Assembly: GCA_964436305.1 (NCBI GenBank)
Contig: CAYTCI010000007.1
Span: forward strand, 21,745 to 85,744
Source: JAKPUX01 sp964436305
GTDB taxonomy: Bacteria; Zhuqueibacterota; Zhuqueibacteria; Residuimicrobiales; Residuimicrobiaceae
Length of the DNA stretch: 64,000 bases
Direction of reading: 5' to 3'
Part shown: positions 34,240 through 41,475 of the stretch, in pieces
How positions within the stretch are numbered: the stretch's first letter is position 1
Layout: the number at the start of each line of letters is the position of its first letter
The notes under the pieces: generated by a model
Told to the model about the DNA's origin: nothing
Database searches by the model: none
What the model saw: only the letters and a program-made list of their open reading frames with translations
Position numbers and translations under genes: made by a program

Positions 34240-34375
34240 TCAGGGCCGGAGCGCGGTCAGCTTTTGCCTGATGAGTAAAAGATCCGCCCGCTGCAGAACG
34301 ATCTGGTGCGGCCCCGGCGCCGGAGCCGCATCCTGTACGGCCGCTGCATCAGGAGTCAGTTGAGGTTTTTTTTTT
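34240..34375 (-). other. A10 slippery run and out-of-frame C-terminal extension
   Basis: On the minus strand the DUF4388 gene ends in C followed by ten A residues (34366-34375), and the zero frame stops six nucleotides later. One added A, or a -1 frameshift, opens a 41-codon frame ending at 34240. It reads KPQLTPDAAAVQDAA, then a linker, then a helical QIVLQRADLLLIRQKLTALRP. Codon use is like that of real genes here, and the gap to the next gene would shrink from 164 to 48 nt. Transcript slippage, an assembly indel or a genuine recent deletion could each explain it. Confidence 0.6.
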
Positions 34376-35441
34376 GGCTGCCGTTGCGGGTGAAAAAGGA
34401 TGCAATACGCGAGAACGAGTCGGCACTCCCCTGCTGCGCCGCTGCCAGCTTGAGCGAGATATCGCGGGCGATCAGGTCGGTATCAGATGCCGTTCCGGGC
34501 GTAAGGAGGATGCGATGATCGGCCATCAGGCCCTGGATGATCTCGAGGGTCTGCAGAGCATCGGTCGGCATGGCCGCCAGCAGCAATCGCAGGGGCTGCG
34601 GCTTTTCCAGCAGGCTCCAGATCCGCGCTTCGGCTTCATCGGACTCCGGGGCAGCCACCCCTTCCGCGCGGGCCACATAACGATCCAGCGACGCCAGCTG
34701 GGCCGCCTGATTTTTAAATTCCTGCAGACGCTGCGATCCGGCCTGCAGCAGCTCCTGGTTGGATCGGGTGATTCGCAGCTCGCGCTCGACCGGCTGCATG
34801 GTCAGGTCAAAATAGCCCTGGAGCCAGATCATCATGTTCAGCAGCGCTTCCTCGGGTGGATACTCCTTGAGCACCGCATCCACGACCACCCCTTTGTCGA
34901 CGAAGACCAGTCCCTCTTCCGGCTCCTGTACCAGGTGAACCATCGCCGATTTTTTGCCGAGTTCGAGGGTCTGGATCAGGTCGATCAGCGACATCTCCTC
35001 CAGGCTGCCGGTGAATCCCTGGGTCAAGGAGGTCTCGCCGTTCAGGGCTGCGGCGCTCTCCTGCAAGATCGTCTCCACCCGGGCGACGACCTCTTCAGGA
35101 GCGTAGGGTTTGGCAATGAGATCGTCGATCTCGAGCGCCAGCAGCTTGAGCCGCTCCTCCAGCTCCATCTGCCGGGTGGTGAAGATAAAGGGCGTCTCCT
35201 TGAGCGTCGGATGGCTGCGCACCTGCTGGTAAAGGGCCAGGCCGTCAATCCCCTCCTGTTCCACTTCGCTGAGGATCAGCATGGGGTGGTCGGTGACCGC
35301 GCGCTCCAGGGCCGTGCTGCTCTCCGGCAGGATCAGGCTCTCAAGATGATGATCGCGCAAGGCGCCGGCAAGGGCGGCCGTCGTCGCGCCATCGCCATCG
35401 ACAATGAGGATCAGGGGATTGTGGTTGCGAGTCTCGGTCAT
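34356..35441 (-). CDS. Pseudo-receiver plus DUF4388 signalling protein (short)
   Basis: A 361-residue protein. Residues about 9-127 form a receiver-like domain and about 140-240 a DUF4388 domain (FTGSLEEMSLIDLIQTLELGKKS); a helical C-terminal region of unknown role follows. The phospho-acceptor position is Glu59 (LILSEVEQEGIDG) and the second acidic residue is Gly16 (VDGDG), while the switch Thr and the Lys in IAKPY are kept. Such a receiver cannot take up phosphate normally and may be locked in an active-like state. The stop is 9 nt upstream-coupled to its larger paralogue. The 3' end carries the A10 slippery run. Confidence 0.85.
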   Translation of the reverse strand: MTETRNHNPLILIVDGDGATTAALAGALRDHHLESLILPESSTALERAVTDHPMLILSEVEQEGIDGLALYQQVRSHPTLKETPFIFTTRQMELEERLKLLALEIDDLIAKPYAPEEVVARVETILQESAAALNGETSLTQGFTGSLEEMSLIDLIQTLELGKKSAMVHLVQEPEEGLVFVDKGVVVDAVLKEYPPEEALLNMMIWLQGYFDLTMQPVERELRITRSNQELLQAGSQRLQEFKNQAAQLASLDRYVARAEGVAAPESDEAEARIWSLLEKPQPLRLLLAAMPTDALQTLEIIQGLMADHRILLTPGTASDTDLIARDISLKLAAAQQGSADSFSRIASFFTRNGSQKKNLN

Positions 35442-35449
35442 CGGGCGGT

Positions 35450-37621
35450 CTATTTCATCGTCGTGGGATGCAGGGTTTCAGCCGGCCGCCCCGGACGGGA
35501 TTGGGGACGGTAAAAGGTTGCAAAAAGACGGAAGATGATCCGGCGCGAATTGACCGTGGAGAGATCGCTTACCAGCAGCAGTCCATCGCGCTCGCGCAAT
35601 CCCAGCCGCTGCCGGATGACCCGTTCCTCCAGCGGCTTTTGCAGAAATTCATTATAGGCAAAGACCACGACCAGGGGTAGCGCCGCCTTGGCGCGCAGCA
35701 CCTGCTGCAGATAACGCTGATATCCCCAATCCACCTGGCGGCCATCGATGAGGATGACAAAACCCAGCAGTGAGCCGGCGAAAAAATCGATGACCGGGGC
35801 AAATTCGCGCGCCAGCGACAGAGCGACAAGATTGAGGAGATGTCCGCCGCGGAATTCGGCGGTGCCGAGGAGCAGATCTGAATCCTGCGGCTGAAAAGCG
35901 CTCTTCTCCTGGATCTGCTCGGCTGAAAGGCTGGCAACCATCTGCCGGCATAATTCACGGTTGTTGCCGAGCACCAGGATCGCACCATGCGCGCTGCGGA
36001 AGCGCTGCTGCAATCGCAGAGTGCGCTCCAGTTCGCGCACCTCGGAGCGTTCTGCGGTTTCCTCGTGCGGGGCGGGCGCAAAGGGCGGCATCCGCTCCTC
36101 TTTCAGGACGGCCGGAGGCGCCTGGGAGCCGGTGTCGACGATGATGCCGCCAAAGGCCTCCTCCGGCGCGGGACCCTCCGCCAGCTCATCCTCCATCTCG
36201 AGCTGGAGCAGGGCATCGGCTGCATGCTGTGGAATGACGTGTCCGAGATCGCTGAAAACCAGCCCGCCATCCTCACCCTTGGGGCTGCCGAAAAGATCCT
36301 GCTCCGCGGCATCGGCATGGCGCAGGTCATAAAAAAGGTCCTGCTCAAAGCTGCTGTCAGCGTCCCAGCGCGGCGGCTCCTGGGCCGGCAGCGGTGTCGG
36401 TTCTTCAACCGGCGGCAGGGGAGGCGCTGCGGCCGGCACCTCCGGTAAGGCGGCCGGCGGGAGTGGCTCCGGCTGCTCGAAGGCCGGCGGGTTAACCGCG
36501 GCGGCCTCGGCGCCGATCTCCTCGTGCAGCAAGTCCTCTGCGCTGGCGGCACCAAGCGCCCGTTCGACATGCTCAAGGGTATCCGGGGCGGAGTCATAGC
36601 GGCCGGCACTCCCGGCTGCTTCTGCACCGCTCTCCACCGCCCCGGCCTCCGGCGTCGTACCGCCGGGGCTGAAATCCCGCAAAACGTGCAAAAATCCCAG
36701 CTCGTACAGCTTTAGAATCCGTTGCAGCGTGGTGATCTCGTCATATTTGCTTTCATCAATGATCCGTCCGAGCGAGTGAATGCCGTCAAACAGGGAGACG
36801 AAGTATTCCAGATCCGATGCAAGAGCCTTGCGGGCGATGATTTTTTTAAAATTCTGCGTGGTCACCAACACGGTTTCAAGCGCCGGCAGATGTCGCAGAA
36901 TCTCCTCGCGTTGTTCCATTCTCTTGGCTCCTTGCAGTAACAAGCCCATGTTGCTGACCCCGATTTCACTCGTGCCGGTCACGGGAGCGAACACCATGGT
37001 GAATCGGCCCTTGTCCCAGGCGAGCATCTTGAAAACCGCCTCTTCACTGCGCTGGAGGCCGACCGAAGCCTGGGTGACCGCACCCTGATTGAAGAGGATT
37101 CGCCCGGAAACCCCATTCTCGTTGTAAATCGAGAGGACGCCGCTCTTCCGTTCCGCCCCAAAGACCTCGATCAGTTCGCTGACGCTGAGGTCGGCCAGCC
37201 GGCCGCCGAACTGGTTGCGGCTGCGTTTGCGCGCCTGCCGGTTGCGTTCGCGCCGCCGGAGGACCATCTGCACCCGGCCGACGATCTCGCGCACATGAAT
37301 CGGCTTGACAATGTAATCCTTCGCCCCCAGTTTGAAGCTCTTGACGCGGTTCCAGACATCGCTTTTCTGGGTGAGAAAGATAACCGCACAATGGCGGTTG
37401 AGGGAGGACTGCTGGACCTGGTCCAGGAGGGCATAGCCGTCAATGCCTGGTGCCGCCACCTCTGCCAGGATGGCATCGAACGCATGCCCGGAGAGTTTCT
37501 CCAGCGCTTCGCCATTGTTCGCAGCGGCATCCACCTCGAAATGTAAATCGAGGAAGTTGTTACGCAGGATGCGGACATTCTTGGGATCGGGATCGATGAG
37601 CAGTATGCTGAGCGGATTCAT
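35450..37621 (-). CDS. Pseudo-receiver, DUF4388 and GTPase-like fusion protein
   Basis: A 723-residue protein with four parts. Residues 1-125 are a receiver-like domain; 137-300 are DUF4388 (FGGRLADLSVSELIEVFGAERKSG) with a helical extension; about 310-530 are a Pro/Ala/Glu-rich disordered linker; about 540-705 look like a small GTPase domain (ILVLGNNRELCRQMV in place of a P-loop, LLGFVILIDGRQVDWG and LPLVVVFAYNEFLQKPLEE). In the receiver the acceptor is Glu54 (ILAEVAAPGIDG), the second acid is Pro11, and Thr84 and Lys106 are kept. The P-loop lysine is missing too. It is the first gene of the operon, with the promoter at 37673-37701. Confidence 0.85.
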   Translation of the reverse strand: MNPLSILLIDPDPKNVRILRNNFLDLHFEVDAAANNGEALEKLSGHAFDAILAEVAAPGIDGYALLDQVQQSSLNRHCAVIFLTQKSDVWNRVKSFKLGAKDYIVKPIHVREIVGRVQMVLRRRERNRQARKRSRNQFGGRLADLSVSELIEVFGAERKSGVLSIYNENGVSGRILFNQGAVTQASVGLQRSEEAVFKMLAWDKGRFTMVFAPVTGTSEIGVSNMGLLLQGAKRMEQREEILRHLPALETVLVTTQNFKKIIARKALASDLEYFVSLFDGIHSLGRIIDESKYDEITTLQRILKLYELGFLHVLRDFSPGGTTPEAGAVESGAEAAGSAGRYDSAPDTLEHVERALGAASAEDLLHEEIGAEAAAVNPPAFEQPEPLPPAALPEVPAAAPPLPPVEEPTPLPAQEPPRWDADSSFEQDLFYDLRHADAAEQDLFGSPKGEDGGLVFSDLGHVIPQHAADALLQLEMEDELAEGPAPEEAFGGIIVDTGSQAPPAVLKEERMPPFAPAPHEETAERSEVRELERTLRLQQRFRSAHGAILVLGNNRELCRQMVASLSAEQIQEKSAFQPQDSDLLLGTAEFRGGHLLNLVALSLAREFAPVIDFFAGSLLGFVILIDGRQVDWGYQRYLQQVLRAKAALPLVVVFAYNEFLQKPLEERVIRQRLGLRERDGLLLVSDLSTVNSRRIIFRLFATFYRPQSRPGRPAETLHPTTMK

Positions 37622-37672
37622 TCGCTGCTTTTCCAGGTTGCCGTTGCGATGTGCCTATACCAAACCGGTAAA

Positions 37673-37701
37673 AATTTATCTAAAAATATGCCCTATGTCA
37701 A
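37673..37701 (-). promoter_or_regulatory. Strong promoter for the DUF4388 operon
   Basis: On the minus strand a perfect TTGACA -35 (37696-37701), 17 bp and TAAATT -10 (37673-37678), about 52 nt before the first start codon. It lies just after the terminator of the anti-sigma-like gene. Confidence 0.6.
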
Positions 37702-37710
37702 GGTTTTTCT

Positions 37711-37740
37711 ATAAAAAAGAAAGCCGGGAAAATCCCGGCT
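37711..37740 (-). terminator. Rho-independent terminator after the anti-sigma-like gene
   Basis: An 8-bp stem (37722-37729 with 37733-37740) with a 3-nt loop is followed on the minus strand by TTCTTTTTT. It separates the sigma/anti-sigma-like pair from the DUF4388 operon. Confidence 0.82.
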
Positions 37741-37779
37741 CTCCAGCCACCCCTGGTCTGTTTGCTTGTCAAATACCCT

Positions 37780-38424
37780 CTAGGCCACCCGCTCCTGAAC
37801 CCGGGCGAGTATCTTTTGCCGGCTGCGGCTCCGGCCCTGCATGCCAAAATAGAAGAGCCGATTGTTCAAAAATTCAAAATTGACCAGCGGGATCCGTGCC
37901 GCGCCGGCGGGGGTAAACTCGGCCCGGGCAAAAAGCCCCGGCGCCTCGAGCGTGCAGGGGGCACAGCGGCCATCGCCTTCACCCCAGAGAAAGAGCAGAA
38001 GCTGGTTCCGCTGCGGGTCGCTGTAGACCATCACCCCGATCTGATCGCTGCTCAACTCAAAATCCGCCAGCGTGCGCTTGCTGCCGTCGCCATTGGCCGA
38101 AAAAGCCAGCGTGGCCAGGTAGGCTTTCGCCGCCTGCCGGTCTTTTTCAGGAACGGGGCGGCAAACCAGAAGACCATATTTAACTGAAGGATAGGCGCGC
38201 TGCTTGCAGAAGTCCAGCAAGCCCGGCCGGATCGGACGATCCAGTTCTTTGGCAAATAGGGAATAAAAGAGGTGCAGTTGATGCACTCTCTTGGCGCAGC
38301 GGGGGCACTCTTCGATGTGGGATTGCAGTGATGCTCTGCTTCTTACCGCGGCCAGTTCTCCAATACAAAACAGCTCGAGCTCTCTGGTGCCGGGGCAACC
38401 GACGGGTCTGTATCGCTCGCTCAT
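37780..38424 (-). CDS. Zinc-finger anti-sigma-like protein
   Basis: A 214-residue cytoplasmic protein. Near the N-terminus it has the anti-sigma zinc-binding pattern His-x3-Cys-x2-Cys (SHIEECPRCAKRV), with an upstream helix ELELFCIGEL. In ECF systems this zf-HC2 module holds the sigma factor. The rest (about residues 70-210) is a beta-rich domain I do not recognise, and no membrane helix is seen, so it would be a soluble sensor or regulator. It is 99 nt after the unknown gene that may encode the partner. Function is inferred from the zinc motif only. Confidence 0.72.
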   Translation of the reverse strand: MSERYRPVGCPGTRELELFCIGELAAVRSRASLQSHIEECPRCAKRVHQLHLFYSLFAKELDRPIRPGLLDFCKQRAYPSVKYGLLVCRPVPEKDRQAAKAYLATLAFSANGDGSKRTLADFELSSDQIGVMVYSDPQRNQLLLFLWGEGDGRCAPCTLEAPGLFARAEFTPAGAARIPLVNFEFLNNRLFYFGMQGRSRSRQKILARVQERVA

Positions 38425-38462
38425 GGTCTGTGCTTATCCAGGCTCAGGCCTGGCTCCCTGTT

Positions 38463-38493
38463 TGTTACACCCTCCTATTACTAATATGTAACA
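38463..38493. promoter_or_regulatory. Inverted repeat TGTTACA-N17-TGTAACA
   Basis: Perfect 7-bp half-sites (38463-38469 and 38487-38493) lie in the 99-nt gap between the unknown gene and the anti-sigma-like gene. It could be an operator or promoter element for the latter; no regulator is known to bind it. Confidence 0.35.
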
Positions 38494-38523
38494 TACAGAC
38501 AATGAGGAGCGAATACGGAAAAT

Positions 38524-39633
38524 TTAGAGCATTTCACACAAATATTTTCGGAATTCTTTCTTCGCCAGCTTGGCCAGGTATTCAAAAACTGAACGCTCCT
38601 GCTGGCGGTACTCCCTTTGCGTCAGCTCGGGAATATAAAATTTGAGGTTGCGATAATAGGAAGAGGTGTCACGCTTCTGAATGAGGTCATAAAGGACATC
38701 GCGCAGGGCGCGATGGTAAATGTGCGCTTTATCCAGCGGCAGTTTGCGGGTGCGCAGATACTGCGAGTCGAGCCGTGACCAGATGCTGTTCATCACCACG
38801 GTGATGTACTCTTCCATCTCCTTGCTCTCGAGATCATCCGAGGGCGTGGTGACCGACTCGCCTGCGGCGATCCGCTCGCGGCAAACGTCGAATTTGACAT
38901 AGCGCACGAGCTTGACGACCGCATCGAGTGCGCAGAAATTCTGATACTCCTGCCGTTCGTGCAGCTCTTGTAGCAGACGGCGGATCGAGACCGAGACTGA
39001 ATCGCCGGCATGAAAGTTGTCGAGAAAGAGCTTGTGCAGCAGCTCCTCGGGGAGCGGTGGCTGCGTCCGGCGCAGATAGTGTGCCAGCGCCGCACTCTGG
39101 CTACCGTTCGGTTCGTTTGCGAGCAGGGGGCCATGATAGACAAACTCCTTGCCCAGTTCGCGGAAGAGGTGAAGATCCGGTGCGGTGCGAATCGCCACCT
39201 TGATATTGCGGACGATCTTGGCTCCCTCAGGATCCCGTTCGCGAAAGATCCGTGACAGTTCCTGCTTGGTCTTGCGCACGATCAGACGGCGGGTCAGGAT
39301 CAGCACCTCGGCGTCGTTGATGAAGGGCATCTCGGCGAATTTGCCCTCGTAATACTTTTTCAGCTGCGGAAACCGCCCGGAATCATCCCGGCCGAAGAGT
39401 TCGGCGATGCAATCCATCGCCAGATCGGCCAGCTCGAGATCCGCCTCCCAGGCATCGCCGCTGATTCGCTTGCCCAACATCTCCTGGTACTTGAGATAGC
39501 TCAGGGAGATCTTTTGCGCCAGGTCGATGTAATGGATCAACCCCTCCTGGCTATAGCTCCCGTCGCAGATGCTGTAGACGAGTTGCGTCAAATTGGCATT
39601 TTTCATAACGTCGCGTCGCACTTCCTTGTTCAT
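38524..39633 (-). CDS. Unknown protein, possibly a diverged sigma-like factor
   Basis: A 369-residue protein with no recognised family. It is predicted largely helical. The N-terminal part (IDLAQKISLSYLKYQEMLG, then ELADLAMDCIAELFGRD) is arranged like sigma region 2, and the C-terminal part (IPELTQREYRQQERSVFEYL, then AKLAKKEFRKYL) like the end of sigma region 4. These resemblances are weak. The neighbouring gene encodes a zinc-finger anti-sigma-like protein, which makes the idea worth testing. The start is uncertain: ATG 39633 or ATG 39606. A sigma-54-type promoter match lies upstream. Confidence 0.7.
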   Translation of the reverse strand: MNKEVRRDVMKNANLTQLVYSICDGSYSQEGLIHYIDLAQKISLSYLKYQEMLGKRISGDAWEADLELADLAMDCIAELFGRDDSGRFPQLKKYYEGKFAEMPFINDAEVLILTRRLIVRKTKQELSRIFRERDPEGAKIVRNIKVAIRTAPDLHLFRELGKEFVYHGPLLANEPNGSQSAALAHYLRRTQPPLPEELLHKLFLDNFHAGDSVSVSIRRLLQELHERQEYQNFCALDAVVKLVRYVKFDVCRERIAAGESVTTPSDDLESKEMEEYITVVMNSIWSRLDSQYLRTRKLPLDKAHIYHRALRDVLYDLIQKRDTSSYYRNLKFYIPELTQREYRQQERSVFEYLAKLAKKEFRKYLCEML

Positions 39634-39783
39634 CCTTGGCCACCAAGATCCAACCACCACACCGCCGCCCAAGCCGCCCGCGATCCCGCGGCCTTCAAGG
39701 CGCATCATCAGCCCGCCAGCCCGAGGCGCGGCCGGGGTGGTTCCCGGCCTGGAAACGCCTGTACCAGGGTTCAAACAGCCTGC

Positions 39784-39798
39784 GCAAATCATGTACCA
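39784..39798 (-). promoter_or_regulatory. Sigma-54-type (-24/-12) promoter match
   Basis: On the minus strand the sequence TGGTACATGATTTGC matches the sigma-54 consensus TGGCACGN4TTGC at all key positions, with GG and GC exactly ten bases apart. Transcription would start near 39772 and enter the unknown gene. A sigma-54 activator of the NtrC family is encoded next door. Confidence 0.5.
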
Positions 39799-39920
39799 AG
39801 AATTTCGCGTGCACGTCTATTTGTAAATCATTGAAATTATTAGGCAAAAACCAAGAAAGAAAGGGGGCAGGAGAGAAAACGGTGTGACAGCCTGAGACAT
39901 TGTGCCGGGGTGAAACAGAC

Positions 39921-39953
39921 AAAAAAGGCGCCCAGCAATTTTGCTGTGCGCCT
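39921..39953 (-). terminator. Rho-independent terminator after the NtrC-family gene
   Basis: On the minus strand AGGCGC..CAGCA pairs with TGCTG..GCGCCT with one mismatch and an AAAT loop, followed by six T residues. It lies 22 nt past the stop. Confidence 0.88.
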
Positions 39954-39975
39954 GATCACAAAAGCGAAAATTCTA

Positions 39976-41364
39976 TCAACTCTTTACCATGGGCAAACCG
40001 TATTTTTTGGCCTTGCGATAGATCGTGGCCCGGCCGATGCCCAGCTTTTTGGCCGTCTGCGAGATATTGCCCTCGCACTCGAGCAGGGCCTGACGCAGGG
40101 CCTCTTCCTCCAGCTTTTCGATCCAGCTGGCCAGGGTGTTATCCGACTCATAGATGCGCTTCTCGCCGAGGGAACGAACCGCGGCGGGCAGATCCTTGGC
40201 CGAGATCTCGGTGCTGTTGGCCAGGACAGTCGCCCGTTCCATCGCATTCTCCAGCTCGCGCACATTCCCCGGCCAGTGATAGGCCATCATCAGATCGAGG
40301 GCATCGGGGGTGATCCCCTCGATGCTCTTCCCCTCCTGCCGGGCGAACTTTTGCAGAAAATGACCGGCCAGCAAGGGAATATCCTCCCGGCGCTCGCGCA
40401 GGGGCGGCAGCTTGATCGGAAAGACCGATATACGGTAATAGAGGTCCTCGCGGAACTCGCCCTTCTTCATCTCCTCCTCAAGATCCTTGTTGGTGGCGGA
40501 GATCACCCGGACGTCCACCTTGACCAGCTCGTTGCCGCCGACCCGTTCGAATTCGCGCTCCTGCAGCACCCGCAGCAGCTTGGACTGCGTTGCCGGAGTC
40601 ATCAGGCCGATCTCGTCGAGAAAGATCGTCCCGCCATTGGCCTGCTCGAACTTGCCGATGCGGCGGCCGAGGGCGCCGGTAAAGGCGCCCTTTTCATGAC
40701 CGAACAATTCGCTCTCGAGCAGCGATTCGGGCAGCGCTGAACAGTTGACCGCCACGAAGGGCTTGCTCGCCCGCGAGGCAGAGTTATAATGCACCGCCCG
40801 GGCGATCAGCTCCTTGCCGGTGCCGCTCTCGCCCTGGATCAGGACCGTCACATTACTGCTGAAGACCTTCTCGACGGCGCGAAAGACATCCTGCATCACG
40901 CCGCTTTGGCCGATGATATTGGCAAAGGCGTATTTGCTCTTGAGCTCCGAGCGTAACTCGTCCACCTCGCGGCGCAGCGAGCTGTTCATCAGAGCGTTGT
41001 TGACGGTAACCAGCAGCCGGTCGCGGGCAAAGGGTTTGGTGAGGAAATCGTAGGCCCCTGCCTTCATGCTCTGCACAGCGCGCTCGATCGTGCCATGCGC
41101 CGTCATCATGATCACGGGGATAAAGGGATTCTCTTCGCGGATCTTGTGCAGGGTTTCGATGCCGTCGATGCCCGGCATCTGGATATCAAGAAGGACCAAT
41201 TCCGGCGGGTTTTCCTTGATGATGCGCAGACAGGCTTCACCACTCAATGCCGTCTCTATTTCGTACCGCTTCTCCTTGCGAAGACTGGCTTCTATCATCT
41301 TGCAGATATTCTTGTCGTCATCGACGATAAGGATATTCGCCTTGCCCATACTTTCATCCACCAT
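39976..41364 (-). CDS. Sigma-54-dependent response regulator, NtrC family
   Basis: A 462-residue regulator with three domains: a receiver with acceptor Asp60 (ELVLLDIQMPG) and intact DD and Lys; an AAA+ domain with Walker A GESGTGKE, the sigma-54 contact loop GAFTGA and Walker B GTIFLDEIG; and a Fis-type helix-turn-helix at the end (ISQTAKKLGIGRATIYRKAKKYG). All activity motifs are intact, so it should activate sigma-54 promoters when phosphorylated. The ATG at 41364 has GGAG at 6 nt. It has its own promoter (41421-41449) and terminator, and no kinase is next to it. Confidence 0.94.
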   Translation of the reverse strand: MVDESMGKANILIVDDDKNICKMIEASLRKEKRYEIETALSGEACLRIIKENPPELVLLDIQMPGIDGIETLHKIREENPFIPVIMMTAHGTIERAVQSMKAGAYDFLTKPFARDRLLVTVNNALMNSSLRREVDELRSELKSKYAFANIIGQSGVMQDVFRAVEKVFSSNVTVLIQGESGTGKELIARAVHYNSASRASKPFVAVNCSALPESLLESELFGHEKGAFTGALGRRIGKFEQANGGTIFLDEIGLMTPATQSKLLRVLQEREFERVGGNELVKVDVRVISATNKDLEEEMKKGEFREDLYYRISVFPIKLPPLRERREDIPLLAGHFLQKFARQEGKSIEGITPDALDLMMAYHWPGNVRELENAMERATVLANSTEISAKDLPAAVRSLGEKRIYESDNTLASWIEKLEEEALRQALLECEGNISQTAKKLGIGRATIYRKAKKYGLPMVKS

Positions 41365-41420
41365 GCCACTCTCCAAACTTGGCTGAGAGGTATCGATGCT
41401 TGACCTAACGCTGCTTAAGT

Positions 41421-41449
41421 ATCATACCAAAAATTTCCCTAATTTGCAA
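41421..41449 (-). promoter_or_regulatory. Promoter of the NtrC-family gene
   Basis: On the minus strand TTGCAA (41444-41449), 17 bp and TATGAT (41421-41426), about 57 nt before the start codon. Confidence 0.6.
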
Positions 41450-41475
41450 GCTATTTTTGTCTTACTTTGAGACAC

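Larger units (their letters stand above)
39634..39975. other. Gene-free stretch upstream of the sigma-like gene
   Basis: About 340 nt without a credible gene on either strand. It holds the sigma-54-type match at 39784-39798, a CGTGCACG palindrome near 39808, an AT-rich block (39825-39860), and the NtrC-gene terminator at 39921-39953. Short open frames here have no ribosome sites or family features. Confidence 0.6.

Noticed and set aside
34249..34341. Small minus-strand frame beginning MQRPYRMRL between the DUF4388 and GTPase-like genes
   Set aside because: Only about 30 codons, extremely Arg-rich and with no ribosome site; the competing frame joined to the A10 run looks more like coding sequence.
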